From Onthophagus taurus (lineage: Eukaryota > Arthropoda > Insecta > Coleoptera > Scarabaeidae): a stretch of 64,000 bases of DNA. Each line of letters starts with the position of its first letter. Positions within the stretch are counted from its first letter, which is position 1. The stretch spans positions 27,714,001-27,778,000 of the forward strand of contig NC_091976.1 in the NCBI RefSeq assembly GCF_036711975.1. The letters are read 5' to 3'. The notes under the pieces were generated by a model. The model was not told the origin of the DNA. It ran no database searches and was given only the letters and a program-made list of their open reading frames with translations. The position numbers and the translations under genes are program-made. This document shows, piece by piece, positions 1 through 14,200 of this stretch.

Positions 1-2182
1 AAGGAAAGTTGCTCCACACTTAATGTTCATTTATCTGCAAAATTTAAAAAACAATTCAAAGAAGAAAACGAGAATATTTTGCAAACAACGGATATCATAT
101 TGAACAAACAGTTTAGATATTATAATCAGAAATTTTAATTTAGTCTACTTATTCTATTTATTGTAAATAGATTGTTTATAGCAGCATACTAATATTTTTA
201 AAGTTTTAACAAAAACTGTATTCTGCATCATGAACAGTTGATATCCAAAAATATAAACAAGGAATTAATAGCGCAGTTCCGACTAGAGTTTTCGCTTTAT
301 TATATATTACACATATACGCTGGCTTTTGAGAGAGTGAAAGTACTGAAAACATTTTTTGACTTAAAAACCGAAATAGAAATACTCTTAAATGACCAAAAT
401 TCACCACTGCAAAACACTTCAAAAACAACGAATGGCTTGCAAAGGTTGCTTATCTAGCGGATATTTTTGATTAGTAATAAATTAACATTATCAATGCAAG
501 GGCGCATGACCAACCTATTCACGTGCAACAACAAAGTTGAAGCTTTTACAAAAAAATTGATATTTGGAGAGGTCGAATAGATAGGGGAGAATTTGATATG
601 TTATCTTGTACAGGGTGGGCAAATTTGGGTGTTATTATAGACTATCTCATAAACTTTAAGAGATACGAAAAAAGTAGGTGCCATGTCCCGGCCTCTTTTT
701 TCGAGACTAACCCAATCCTGCAAACACCAAACCTCTATCTTCTTTTGTTTTTAAGTTCTAGCCAAAAAGTCAAATTTTGGTGATTTCAAAAAATGTTCAT
801 ATTTCGTTTATTTTTGAAATTAGAGAAATGTGGTGGATACGTTCTTAAGATACTTTTTTAAGTAGAATATATTGCCGTTGAAAAATTTTAAAAATTCTTG
901 ACGATTTTTGAGATAGAACACAAAGTTGTATTTTTTTAAATACAAACTATAGTTGATTATGATGTTACTGAAAAGAGCATATTTTTATCTTTCCAATGAG
1001 GTATCGCATGTATGGTGTATTTGTGGAAAATAAGCGTTAATTTTCAATTCTAAAATATTAAAGATTAAAGGCTAAATATCCACATATGTGCATTTTTCAA
1101 AAAAACCCTAATTATCTCCCAAACTATTAATGTTAGGTATGGGACATATGGGATATAAAAGATGTAGAACGAAACACCGAAGACGACTAAGTAATAAAAT
1201 ATTGAGGGTGCCATTTAAAAAAATTAAGTTATGGTACTTCCAAATTTCGAAAAGTTAACTTGCCATAGTAAAGTGTCCAAACGTTCTAGACAGCCGTTCT
1301 CGGCACCAAAACATACTCCATAATGTTGCTTAAGCATGTTCTCAATCCTAAATTGATATCCCAAAAATCGAGTGTTCTCTGATTTTTTGAACAAATATCT
1401 GTTGGAGCAGATTTTTCTAGAAAAATTCGAATAACTCGAGAACGGCCGAATCAAATTGCAAAAAGTAAAGTAATTTATAAACCTTGAAAACAGACAAATT
1501 CAAATATGTAAAAATATACAGGGTGTTACATTTAAAAAAATAAAGTAGGTGGCGACTTCCGGTATAACCGGAAGTGCTAGAAATCTGAAAATATTTTGGT
1601 CAAAGAGAACGCAATTGATAATACTTAAGTCTGAATTTTCAAATTTTTATTTTGGCCAGAAACATCTAATGATATTGATATGTACAAAAACAGTCTTGAA
1701 GGCATTGATGCCACAATGAGAATAGTATTAAATTAGTCGATTGAATAGATAAACTGGTGAAGGAGATGTAGCAGCATAAAAATCACTGATATTAGAAGAA
1801 ATGCTCTTCACATCTTATAGTGAATAATACAGTTAAGACTAAAAATATATATTTATTTGAGAAAATCTATGCCGCAACTGTGTTTAATTTTCTATATTAG
1901 TAATTATCCCCTCTTTTAATTTATTATGGGTCACATTAAGATTTTATTAATATTTATAACATTATAAAATTGGACACTTTAAAAATTTTTTGTGCTGTAT
2001 CTGCCACATTTGATGCTAAATGTTTTTTTTTGAAAATGGCAGATAATAGGATATTAAGTGTGTAACAACTTTCTTTCTATAACATTTATAATAATCAAGA
2101 TATCTGCTGTGACAAATAAAATCAACACACTGTATAAGCTTTTCTTAAATCTTTTAAGATATTTCCAACCACCTAAACTCAC
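1..2182. other. Left-edge AT-rich region, inside the Cep135 intron
   Basis: No convincing coding exon is seen here. The next exon of Cep135 should lie to the left on the minus strand, so this is probably intron. Two TACAGGGTG motifs, at 609-617 and 1517-1525, look like ends of decayed terminal-inverted-repeat elements. The short open frames at 598-783 and 1224-1454 resemble nothing known to me. Confidence 0.5.
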
Positions 2183-4918
2183 CAATAACGAATCTTTTTC
2201 CCTATCACACATCAACAAATTATTCTTCATCACCAACAATTCATTTTTTAAATTAATCACATCTTTTTTCCCATTTTCTTTTTCCATTTCTAAAAGTTTA
2301 ATCGTTTCTTGAGCTTGACCGATAGATTTATCAGCTTGTAAAAGTTGATTTTGACAATCACATAAAGCTCTGTCAGATTGTTCTTGTAACATCCTACAAT
2401 AAATATAAATTAAAAATAAAATGAATTATTAAACAAGAAATTTCTTTTACTTTAATTGTGAATATGAAACTTTTTGTTGGGTCAACTCAGCTTGACAACT
2501 TTTCAATTGTGTCGCAAGCATATCGCATTCATCCTGTAAGTTATTAATTGCGGCCCTTTTGGAGCCTTGAGAATGAATAATTTCGCGGTGATCAAGTTCC
2601 ATGCGGCGCATTTCGTTGTCGCGCTCCCTTAACATATTTTCTAAACGTGCTTTTTCTTGATTATAATCTTCGCAAAGAACGCTTATTCGATGTCTGAGAC
2701 CATCCCGTTCTTCTTCTAAATGTTGAATATCCGCTCTGAGAAGATCACGTTCGCGTCCTAGACGTTTTGTGGACGACTAAAATTATTATAATTAAATTTT
2801 GTTAGAAAAAAAAATATTTTACAACAAAAAAAATTACTCTGTATGATAAAGCATCATAATCTTGTTCTGGTTGACTTCTAGCTGAATCTAAACGGATTAA
2901 AAGCGATTGTTTTTCTTGTAAAATATTACAAAGTTCTTGTTGGAGTTTAGAAAGTTCTTGTTCTTTATCGAAAAGTTTTTTTTGAAGATCCGTTTGTTCT
3001 GTTCGGTTACACATTACTTTGACTTTTTCCATTAAAGCGTCACATTCTTTTTTGTAAAAATCTCTTTCTTCTTTAAATTGTTCTAAAGAAGTATTAGCCT
3101 ATAAAAAAATATAAAAATTTATTTTATTACAAATAAATTACTTAATAAAATACTTTTGTATTTAATTCATTAATTTCTTTTCCTATAACTTCTTTTAAAT
3201 GATCAAAACAAACGTTTTTTTCTTGTATTTCTTTAACAATTAATTCTTCGATATGTTTAATACACAATTCAGGGTGAGGAAATGGACACAAAGTCTTTAT
3301 TGGTGAAGTAGCTGCATCTTCCACAATTTTTTTATAACCACATGATGAATTTTCTGTAACCACATGATCTCCAGATTGCATTCGATATTTTTTGGTTATA
3401 GGTGGTTTTTCTTTGGGTTTATAAGGAGCCGATTTTTTCGATTTAACTCCATTAGGAGGCTCTTCTTTTTTAGATTTTGATACAAAACAAGATTTTGGTA
3501 AAATTTTGCATTCTAATTCGGCTATTTTACGCCGCTGTTCAGCGTTTAATTGAACCAAACGATCGATTTCTAAGTTTAAATCATTTTCTGAAATGAATTA
3601 AGTTAAATATTGGATTATATTATTGTTATAAATTTACCAATAATCCCATACTGAGCCATCCTACTTGAAGCAGTATTTTTTTCCGCCAAACTCGACTCCA
3701 ATATTCCCTGTAAATGTTTTTTTTCACCTTTAACAATCTCTAATTCGCTTATTAATTCATGTTTTTCTCGTTTACATTCCATAATCTCTCTCTCTAATTT
3801 TTGTACTTGTAGTACGGCTTCATGTAATCGATTTTGTAATCGATTTACAGTTTCTGTATTTGATTTCACGGTTGTGTTACATTCGTGTTCTACCGCTAAC
3901 GCCATTTGGTCAATATCTTTCAATTCTTTTTCTAAGATCTTATTTTTTTCCGCTAAATTTAACGCTCGTTTCATAGCTTCGTGTTGTTTTGTGATGGCAT
4001 CTTTTAAACGAGTCTCTAAATCAAAATTAAGTCGTTTTAAATTTGCAACTTCGTCCTGTAACTTGGCTATTTTAACTTCTATGTCTTTGTAACAACAATC
4101 TTGGTTTAATGCTTCTAAAGGTCGACCACCATGAAGCATTTGTGTTAATCTTTTTATCTCTTTATCACGGCTATTTACCTATTAGGTAGAAATTAAATTA
4201 ATTTAAATAATAAAAATTAAAGCGTTTGATTTACCTGGTTTTTATAAGCTATATTAGCTTGGGCTAACTCTAATTTGTCATTTTTTAACCGATTTATTTC
4301 TTTAGTTAAATTTGATATTTTGTTTTCAGCCATACACATAGCAGAACTTGTTTCTCTAGGAGTTATTTTAGGTTTTAATGAGGCAGCTGTTGAAGTTTTA
4401 AATGGTCTAGTGGCAGTGCTTTTTATTTGCCTGTTGCTTTTTAAAGAATTTTCCTCCAAAACCTTTACTTGACTCTTCAACTCTTCATTTTCTTTGTTAC
4501 AATCAGTTTTAACACGTTCCAATTCGCATACTCGATTTTTTAATTCTTGCTGGTTTTTTTCACTTCTTTCTTTATATTGTAAAAATGCTAAATGCAAATC
4601 ATTACATTCTTTAACTAATTTTGCATTATCACATTTATAGGGCTCAGCACCTAAGAGTAAAGTGTCTCTCTCCTAAAAAATAACATTGACACCTTTTATG
4701 ACAGCTTTTATAAATTTGATATGAGGTTACTTTTAAGATAGATGAGTACTTACAGTGAGTATATCTTGAGATAATTTCATGTACTTTTGTAAACTTTCTG
4801 TGGTTTTCAGCAAATCTCCAACTAATTTCTCCACTAAGGGAAGAGAATCTAATTGAAATTGTTGTGTATAACCCAACTCTTCTAATTGGGATCGCACTGT
4901 TAAATACCTTTGCTCCAT
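2183..4918 (-). CDS. Cep135: Cep135/Bld10 centriolar coiled-coil protein, N-terminal part
   Basis: Seven exons on the minus strand: 4918-4754, 4672-4235, 4178-3638, 3587-3154, 3098-2838, 2776-2451 and 2393-2183. All have GT-AG borders and consistent phase, giving 792 codons without a stop. The first exon starts MEQRYLTVRSQLEELGY and contains SLPLVEKLVGDLLKTTESL; the second has EPYKCDNAKLVKECNDL; the fifth has EERDFYKKECDAL. These match the order of conserved blocks I recall in vertebrate CEP135. Nearly all the rest is heptad-rich coiled coil. The family builds the centriole cartwheel and links it to microtubules. The last visible exon reaches a GTGAGT donor after REKDSLL, where the family continues for roughly 300 more residues, so the 3' exons lie beyond the left edge. 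The open frame running past that donor to 2054 gives an odd hydrophobic tail and is probably intron. Confidence 0.9.
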
Positions 4919-5588
4919 CGTTTAAAAATTAAGATTAGAAACAATTACAATAAATTAAACATATCAAAATATATCTTAAAATCATCTAAAAATCCTTATT
5001 ATTGGTATATAAACCATTTCGTTAAAAAAGTGAGGTTAATTTTATTTGTTGTGATTGTATTCAAAATTCGTTGGATGTCGATAATGTAGGAATTTGTATA
5101 ATAATATTTTTTATTCAAAAGCAATAAATTATTTATTCATTGAGAAATAAATTGTTATTAAAACAAACCAAACCTTTAATTTATTTTTCATAGTATTTAA
5201 AATAACAACTTACAAAATCATTTAGAAAGAATCATTTAAGCATTGGTAAAGTAGGGATTATTAATTTAAGCTTCTTAATTTAAAAATAAACATATTTATT
5301 TATTGTAAAATAACCCACAATTCGATTATTTTTAATCGAATTATTCTTCACAATTCTTCAAAGTCACATTTACAAAATAACATGTACGAATCAAAACTTA
5401 ACCAACTCTATCTTTCTATCCTTTTCTATTTTCTGTCATAACCACATATTTAATAAGTCTAAAACGTCATATCAGTCACTCAACAATTTCTGATAAAAAG
5501 GCCACCTTGAACTGTGAAAGGGCAGTTGTATTATAAGTTATCGTATCGAGAACACTTGTTGTAACGTTGAACTACTTCAAAAATCAAA
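4919..5588. promoter_or_regulatory. Shared head-to-head promoter region of Cep135 and Mdh1
   Basis: Only 670 bases separate the Cep135 start codon (minus) from the Mdh1 start codon (plus). The stretch is AT-rich with no TATA box at the expected distance from either gene. An initiator-like ATCAGTC lies near 5470. Both neighbours are housekeeping genes, which fits a bidirectional TATA-less promoter. Transcription starts are not defined by sequence alone. Confidence 0.5.
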
Positions 5589-6862
<1,274 letters not shown>

Positions 6863-7740
6863 CTAGGCAACAAGCTTTAAGTTTTCAAAACTTTAAAAAA
6901 GAATCTTTGTAGAGACCCTTTTGCTTATTGAGCACATTGAAATTGTCTCGTCCTTTTTTAAAGATTTGATTATTTAAAGGCCTTGGACGTTTTCTTTATT
7001 TCTACACGCATATATTATGTAATTCTTTTCCCCTTGCATTTATTTTTAACAGTTATACACGCCCCTGATTATTTCATTTATTTTTTATTAAAATATTACT
7101 CATATTCATTTAATTCAGTTAAAATTATTCGTATTTTTTTTTTTGATTGTTGAAGATAGAGATGGAATTGTATTTGCTCAAAGAGATGTATACATTAAGA
7201 AAAAGTGATTATTCTCCCCAAAATATTTTTATTATGGATAAAAACGTAAAATATCTAGTTTAGGCAATAAATGATGAAAAGATTGTTAGTTTTGTTTTAA
7301 TAGGGATTTATTTATATTTGGGATATAGTTTGTTGTAATCTATTTGTTAAAAATTGAGGATATTTTTGTGTTATAAATTTTTGTTTAGATTTACTAGTAA
7401 TGAATAAAGTAATGTTTTAATTAAAATATCTCTTTTTATTTATTATATTATGCAAAATGTGTGATGAACCTTAGTATTGCCCGAAGGTCTTGTTCTTTTA
7501 TAAATTTTGTGTCTTAGGCAGTCTCTAACTCAGTAGATTTTAGGGGTTTTGTTTCTTTTCAGCGCACAAAGGCGAATTTTGAGGAATAAGATTGAAAATG
7601 AAATTATTGCCATTTAACTTTCAGGTGCCTTGAAACACTTTTATAATTATTGTAACAATTGCCGCCAAAATATTTTAGTTGTCAATGACGTCGGGAAAAA
7701 TTGTGGTTTTTAATTAATTTTTTCTTTAACACTTTTTTTA
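6863..7740. other. Mdh1 3' UTR and AT-rich spacer
   Basis: The 3' UTR of Mdh1 probably ends after one of the AATAAA signals around 7266 or 7403. The remainder is AT-rich with no gene that I can support. Confidence 0.5.
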
Positions 7741-8541
7741 TACAGGGTGTGTCAAATGTCTGGGATATAGCCAACAACTTCGCCATTTATGGTTTTAAAG
7801 AAAAATGTTTCAAATACAAGTTTCTTTATTAATTATGGCGCATTTTTTGGCGATATTTGCTTGTTTGTATTGTTTTTTGTTTCGTTGCTATGGCAACCAA
7901 CATTCTTATTTTGAATAGGATGCATATGTTTTTTTCGCATACTTTAATAGAGGATAAATCCCTCTATGCGATGAACATATCAAATCATATGGTTTTATAA
8001 GAAAAAAACCGAGTAAAAATGCGTTTTCTGAAGATATCTACAAATTAAAATCAAAGTAGGCGCCGAAATAACGCCGTTGACAGCTTTAAATGTCAAAAAA
8101 ATGACAGTTTCAACAATTATGAATAACAAATAATGTATGGGTACACACATTTAATGCAGTTTCATCATCTTCGGCCGTTCACTTTTGGAAGATTTTTAAC
8201 ACTTCCGGTATTAAAGAATTTTTTTTAATACTTTGGATGCCGTGGATTGGGTAAATATTATCGAACAGTGTACAAACTTCACTTTGAGTGCGTTTTCTAT
8301 CACCGTACCGATACATCATTAATATTTGGATTATTTGTTCGCTTAATTGCACTATATTTGTGTAAACTGTCATATTTTTGACATGCAAGAGATCATGCAT
8401 AATGCAAGAGAAAACGAAATTATTAAAGAAAATCGAAAATAAAGTATTAACTTTAATCATCTGTATTGGATTAAATCGTAACAATTTAATGTAAGGAAGT
8501 CACTGTTCCTCTGTGTCCCATTAGTAATAGATCACTCTGTA
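7741..8541 (-). mobile_element. Decayed Tc1/mariner-like element with transposase N-terminus
   Basis: The left end is TACAGGGTGTGTC and the right end CACTCTGTA (8533-8541), a degraded inverted pair. On the minus strand, within 8484-8179, there is a helix-turn-helix-like stretch (QIIQILMMYRYGDRKRTQ, then SEVCTLFDNIYP). It resembles the N-terminal DNA-binding part of IS630/Tc1/mariner transposases common in insects. The DDE catalytic part is absent, so the copy is dead. Confidence 0.55.
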
Positions 8542-8689
8542 TATAAAAATATAGGTAGATACAATTAAATAAAATCGCAGTATAGCATAAAATACTTCAT
8601 CCTTGTTAATTGTATAGATATTCTTTAATTTCCACCAATTTTGAAGTAAAAAATTGACAAAAATATCTTTTTGGCCAAGATTTTTAACT

Positions 8690-10260
8690 AATTCGCTTCT
8701 GTGCAGCGTAAGAGGCTTCCCAACTATTAATTACCTGCTTTAAGTGGCTTTTTTGTACTCAATAGTCGGGTTGGGGTCCAATGTAGGGCGTTCTCGCTGC
8801 CTCTTTGGCCAGCTTGTTCGCCCTTTCTTTGCCCTCAATGTCTTTGTGAGCTGGAACCCACCATAGATTAACATCATTACCACTAGCAAGTTATCTTGCG
8901 TTACTGGTACACTCTCAGATCACTGCGGGCCACACTGTCACACTGCCCGTGAAAATGTTTATCGATGCAACTTTCTGTCCCTTTTGTAGGTTCAGAACGG
9001 AGCAGAAGTTGAAAAATGGTTATGTCCGAACTGAGGGGCAATTTAATGCGGCTATATGGACCACTAATGCGCATACCTACTCTGGATCCAACTACCTTTG
9101 AAGCATCGGTTTACCAAGCAAGGGCTTCTCTTTTAAGTTGAGGTTCGTCCAATTATTATATTCTGTCGGTAAACTCGTCCGTTTTAATTTCAATCAAATG
9201 GTTTAGACATGGGTCGTTGACGATTCTCTGAGGTTATCCTGCATCAACTTGAGTGAAAAGCATGTTTTCAGTGATAAGGCACTTAAAGCTGCCTCCTTTT
9301 GTATGTATAAATGAAGTGGTGTGAGACTGAGTAGTGCTTCAAGAGCAGCCGTTGGACAAGATCTCATTGCACCCGTTATATTAAGACATGTTAATGTCTT
9401 GTGTTTTGTTTTTGGCCACCAAACCAGTGAGGCATACGCGACCATGGGTCTGATTTAGTGAGCCATTCGTGGTTTTAGACCCCAGTTCCTTCCAAGGAGC
9501 CTGTGGTACATCTGGTTCACCTTGACTAAGTGCGAGTTCAAGTTTACTGTAGTATCTAGTATTACCCCCAGGTATTTGACTTCGGTTTTGAGGTTGAAAG
9601 TTTTCTGCCATCACTTGAGGGTGCTCTCAATTGTAGCATCCTTCTCCGTGTGAAAAGGATTATTTCGACTTTGTTTGGATTAATGCTGAGCCCATTGCTT
9701 CTGTACGAAGTGCTAGTAAGTAGTAGGGCTTTCTGCATTAATTGGGTTATGATAGTGTCAGTGATTCAGAGTTATGTCATCAGCAATCCATTTTTTGTTA
9801 AGGTGTTCATCAAGTCAGCAACTACCAGGCATCATAGGAGAGACATCAACGACACCATTTGGTTGTCGAGGGATGTATATCTTTTACGTTCAGAGTTTTC
9901 TCCATGGATTCGTAGGAGGGTGGTGTTATCAAAAGCACCCTCTATGTCTATGAAAGCACATAGGGCTATCTCTGTGCTTGTACTTGTCTCCTCTAAAATG
10001 CTTGTTAAAGCATGGAGAGCAATAATTGTTGATTTTGCTTTCTGATAAACATGTTGACTTGGATGAAGTGGATTAGTGACCACCTCTCCATTCCTAAGGT
10101 ATTGATCGATTACCTTTTTCATGCCTTTGAGGAGAAATGAACTTTTAGGTATAAAGACCACTTTTACTTTCCTCCATAATGTAGGTGGCTATATATAGGG
10201 ATATTATTACTTGGAGTAGGTCCTTTTTGCTAAAAATAGGCGGAATTCCATTCCTTCCAA
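8690..10260 (-). mobile_element. Dead LINE retrotransposon (RT plus RNase H)
   Basis: The minus strand carries a reverse-transcriptase block at 10161-9832 (NPLHPSQHVYQKAKSTI then EIALCAFIDIEGAFDNTT), typical of R1/I-group LINEs. Downstream, around 8760-8865, is the end of an RNase H domain (WVPAHKDIEGKERANKLAKE). The frame is broken by many stops and shifts. The remaining short open frames on both strands in this interval are fragments of the element. Confidence 0.8.
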
Positions 10261-11217
10261 GTGATTTTAGAGGCTTAAAATTAGAAATAGCCACTACATA
10301 TTAGAAATATGTAATGTAATTATGTAAATTGCATGACCGGAAAACTTAACATGTAGAAAATTTAATTATACGCTGTTGAAATTGCGGAAAATTGTTAGAT
10401 ATTAAGTTTCATTCAAGATTTACAAACCCAATAAGTAAACACACAATTTTATTTCTAATTATTTTTAAATTATCACGTTTTTTAATTTTAATTGTCAAAT
10501 TTGACAATTAAAAGTCAAATTTTTTTGAGGTTATATTAATTTTTATTTTAAAATGAAATAATACTTTTAAACTTTGTTTTCCAACTAAAAATCGTTTTAC
10601 TTGTAATCTAATTCTGTAATCTCGATGAAAGTTCAACAACACTTATTCATTTGGTTAAAGTCAAAGTGTGTGATAAGAAAATAAACTACTGAAGCAAATA
10701 CAAACGATTAACTTTTTAAAAATTATTAAATAATATATTTATCTTTGATGATATTTATCTTAAATAATATTTTATTGTTTAAATAGGGAAAATAAAAAGA
10801 TTTATAAGATAAAAATTTTTTTGGCGGGTAAATTTGAAATTTGACTTGAGGCGGATGAAAAGGTAAGTATCCGGTTTGTGCCGAACCAAAAAACGCCAAA
10901 GGTCAAAGATTTATTTGGGTGAGTGTCAAATTATTTTTTAAAGTTCGAACGGGATAAAGATACCACGTGCATTTCGAACGAAAATCGTAACCGGAGGTTT
11001 TAGTTAAATTTCGGCAAAATCAACAACATGCTCGCAAACAACTACTGGTAGATTTAACCTAAAAAAATTGTATTTCATTTCTCCACCGGAAATCTATATT
11101 TATCCTAAGCGCCGGGTTTATTTTCAAATAATTATCTCTCATACGTTATCAATTTAATTTATTTCATATAACTTTATTTTAATTTAAAGTTAACTTTCTA
11201 AAACATAACCTCAAAAT
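10261..11217. other. Upstream region of the ZC3H11A-type gene
   Basis: AT-rich spacer. The final ~400 bases probably hold the promoter and 5' UTR of the zinc-finger gene; no TATA box stands out. Nothing else is supported. Confidence 0.4.
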
Positions 11218-14200
11218 ATGACACAAGTAATAGAAGACAAGTTTGTCTGTTATAGCCTTGATAACTTTTTCCATAAAGTGACGGACATGGAATCTCCCAG
11301 GAAGAATAACGATTGTTATTTTTATTATTACTCAACCTGCACAAAAGTAAGTTTTTAAAAACATATGGAAGTAAAAATTAAGGTATTAAATCGTTTCTTT
11401 TTAAAGGGGGATAATTGTACATTTAGGCACGAACCGTCTGCTTTGGGATGCGAAACGACATGTCAATTTTGGAAGGAAGGGAAATGTATAAATGTTCGAT
11501 GCAATTTTCGTCACATGGAATTAAGAGTAAGATATCAATTTTTAAAAGTAAAACTTCCCCAAACGTAGTCATAATGTAATTTTTAAAAATACAAAAGTCA
11601 TTTTTGATTCGTTTTGTCTTAGAAAAATCGCAAAGCGATACCTTGTTACTGGGAGACCCAACCTGGAGGTTGTTTAAAACCTCATTGTCCCTTCCTCCAT
11701 CAAAAACGCTCCCCGAACATGATGAATCAAGGAGAAGGAAGCGTTTTAAAAGGTGTTCAAGATTTAAACATGCAAGGTAAAACATTTTCCGTTTCTAACC
11801 GTAGTTTTAAGCGATATTTTTTGATTTTTTTGATTAATTAGCTATTCAATCGGATAGCTGCGCGAAGAACTTAAACCATGGCCCAGAGAAAAATTATGGA
11901 AACGCCGTGGACAAACCGCTGGTCGTCAATTTCGAAGAAGGTATGCGCCTTTGTAACTAAACAAAAATATTCTTACAAAACAAAAAAAAAAAAAATAATT
12001 AATCGACACAAACCCAAAAAATAAGCTGACGGATCAAACGATTGAAAAGAAAAACATAAACGATTTTTTGATTGCGACTTACGACTTGCGATTATCCCTT
12101 AAGTGCTTTTGAAAGAGTTTTCTTTTTCTTTTAAAATATGGTTATTATTATTTTTAAATAATTTCTTTTTGGATTTTGGTCTGGACGTTGATGGTGATGG
12201 TTTTTGAATCATTTATGAAGGGAAATCACCCCTAAATTTAATATATTTTTGTCTTATTTTTTTGAGATGGAATGTGAAGAAAAGGATTTGATATTTTTGT
12301 TGAATTTTGAGTTAAAAATACTTATGGTTATTTGATTATTATTGATTTATTACTTTGATTAATTGATTTATTATTTGATTAATTGATTTATTAATTATTA
12401 TTATTATCGATGATATTATGGTTATTATGAATTATATAATTATTTAGCTTGATGCAACGGAAAGTTGTTTTAAAAGGAATATACGAAGTGATAGTTTTTT
12501 TTTATTAACTAATTTAATTACCAGTTTGTATTTTTTTTTTGTATTATACTTAAACGGAGGACTACTTATTATTGTTTGTTTTTGATTGTTTATTTTTATT
12601 GGTCATATAAAAAAGTAGTCGTGTACTTATTTGTTGATGGAAAAAGGAAGAAATTTTTATTTTTTTTCCAATTTTCGGGTGAAATTTATAAAACCGCCCG
12701 AAAAAGAAAAACCTTGTTTGTTTTTTTTTTTATTTCATTCTATACATAAACTTGTTTGTAGATAAAGAAACGAAAAAAAAAGAGTTTATTGTAAGGAGTT
12801 GAAAATATTTATGTAAAGGAGTATATTTAATATATGAATATACAGGTGTTCCAGGATAGTTACATAATTACCAGCTTATTTTGTAAAAATTATTTCAAAT
12901 TATCATTTTGATAATGCGTGGATTGAGTATACATTAATAATAATAAATTAGCTGGGTAAAAATTATAGTTGTGGAGCAGCCTGTATAAAAGGACATATTA
13001 TGTATGTAATTGTGAAAAAGGGGATTATAATTATTATTATTAATACAAATATATTTCAAGTAAAATTTAAAAAAGTGGGACAGGTTTGAAAAGAAAATCT
13101 TTTTTGGTTACATTTTAACTTTAACAAAATGCATTGTATAACTAAAATGTAACCAAAGAAAAGCAACAAAATAAAATAAGATTATGTGATCAAAAATGAT
13201 TGACAAAAATTATTTTGGTAAATTAATAAAGTTTAGCACCAAAAATTAGTTGTGATTAAATAATTTTCAATCATTTTTGATAGCATTAACAGGGTGATTT
13301 AGTTAAGTTATTTAATTGCTTATGATTTACTCCAAAAATGTTAAAATACAAACGATTGATGATATCTTGGGTTTAAATCAAATAGTTTTCCACAATCATT
13401 GTTTTTTGAGGCATTATGAGTACAATAATTGTCTCTATACACAAAAATTTTGATTTTAATGCAAATAATTTATTACTGCTCACAAAATTAGTTGAAACTA
13501 ATATCGCATTGGTACTGTTTATGCGACTTAGAGAACGTTTTTGCATCAATGTTACAAAACCAGCAGCAATGTTGTTGAAAATAAGGAAATTCCATCAAAT
13601 GTAGGTCTTTATCATGAAGAGATATTCTGATATATATGTTCTATATTCTGATATGAGATATTCATATCTGAAACCCTAAAATAGTCAGCTAAATTGCTCA
13701 CATTTGGTACCGTTCATCTTCTAAATATTTTCTAGAATATTATTACTTATTTGATACATATATTACTTATTTTATCACATTAGGCAAAGCAGGAAAATTT
13801 TAATTGAGAGACTTTAGATTTGTCTTTAATTACATTATTCGATGGAAGTTTGCAATTTGGAATTCGATTAACTCGCACTGTATTTAGAGTGTATTTGCCA
13901 AAAAATTACTGAAAAAACATCTTTGCCATATCTGAAACCCTAAAATAATCAGCTAGTTTGCTTATATTTGGTACCGTTTATCTTCTAAATATTTTCTAGA
14001 TTATTGATCATAATGTGGTCAATATAAAACCTGCTGATTTTATCACCATAAGCAAAGCAGGAAAATTTAATTGAGAGATTTCAGATGTGTCTTTAATTAC
14101 AGTATTCGATGGAACTTTGCAATTTTTAATTTGATTAACTCGCACTGTATTTAGAGTGTATTTGCCAAAAAATTACTGAAAAAGCATAATGTAGTGCATA

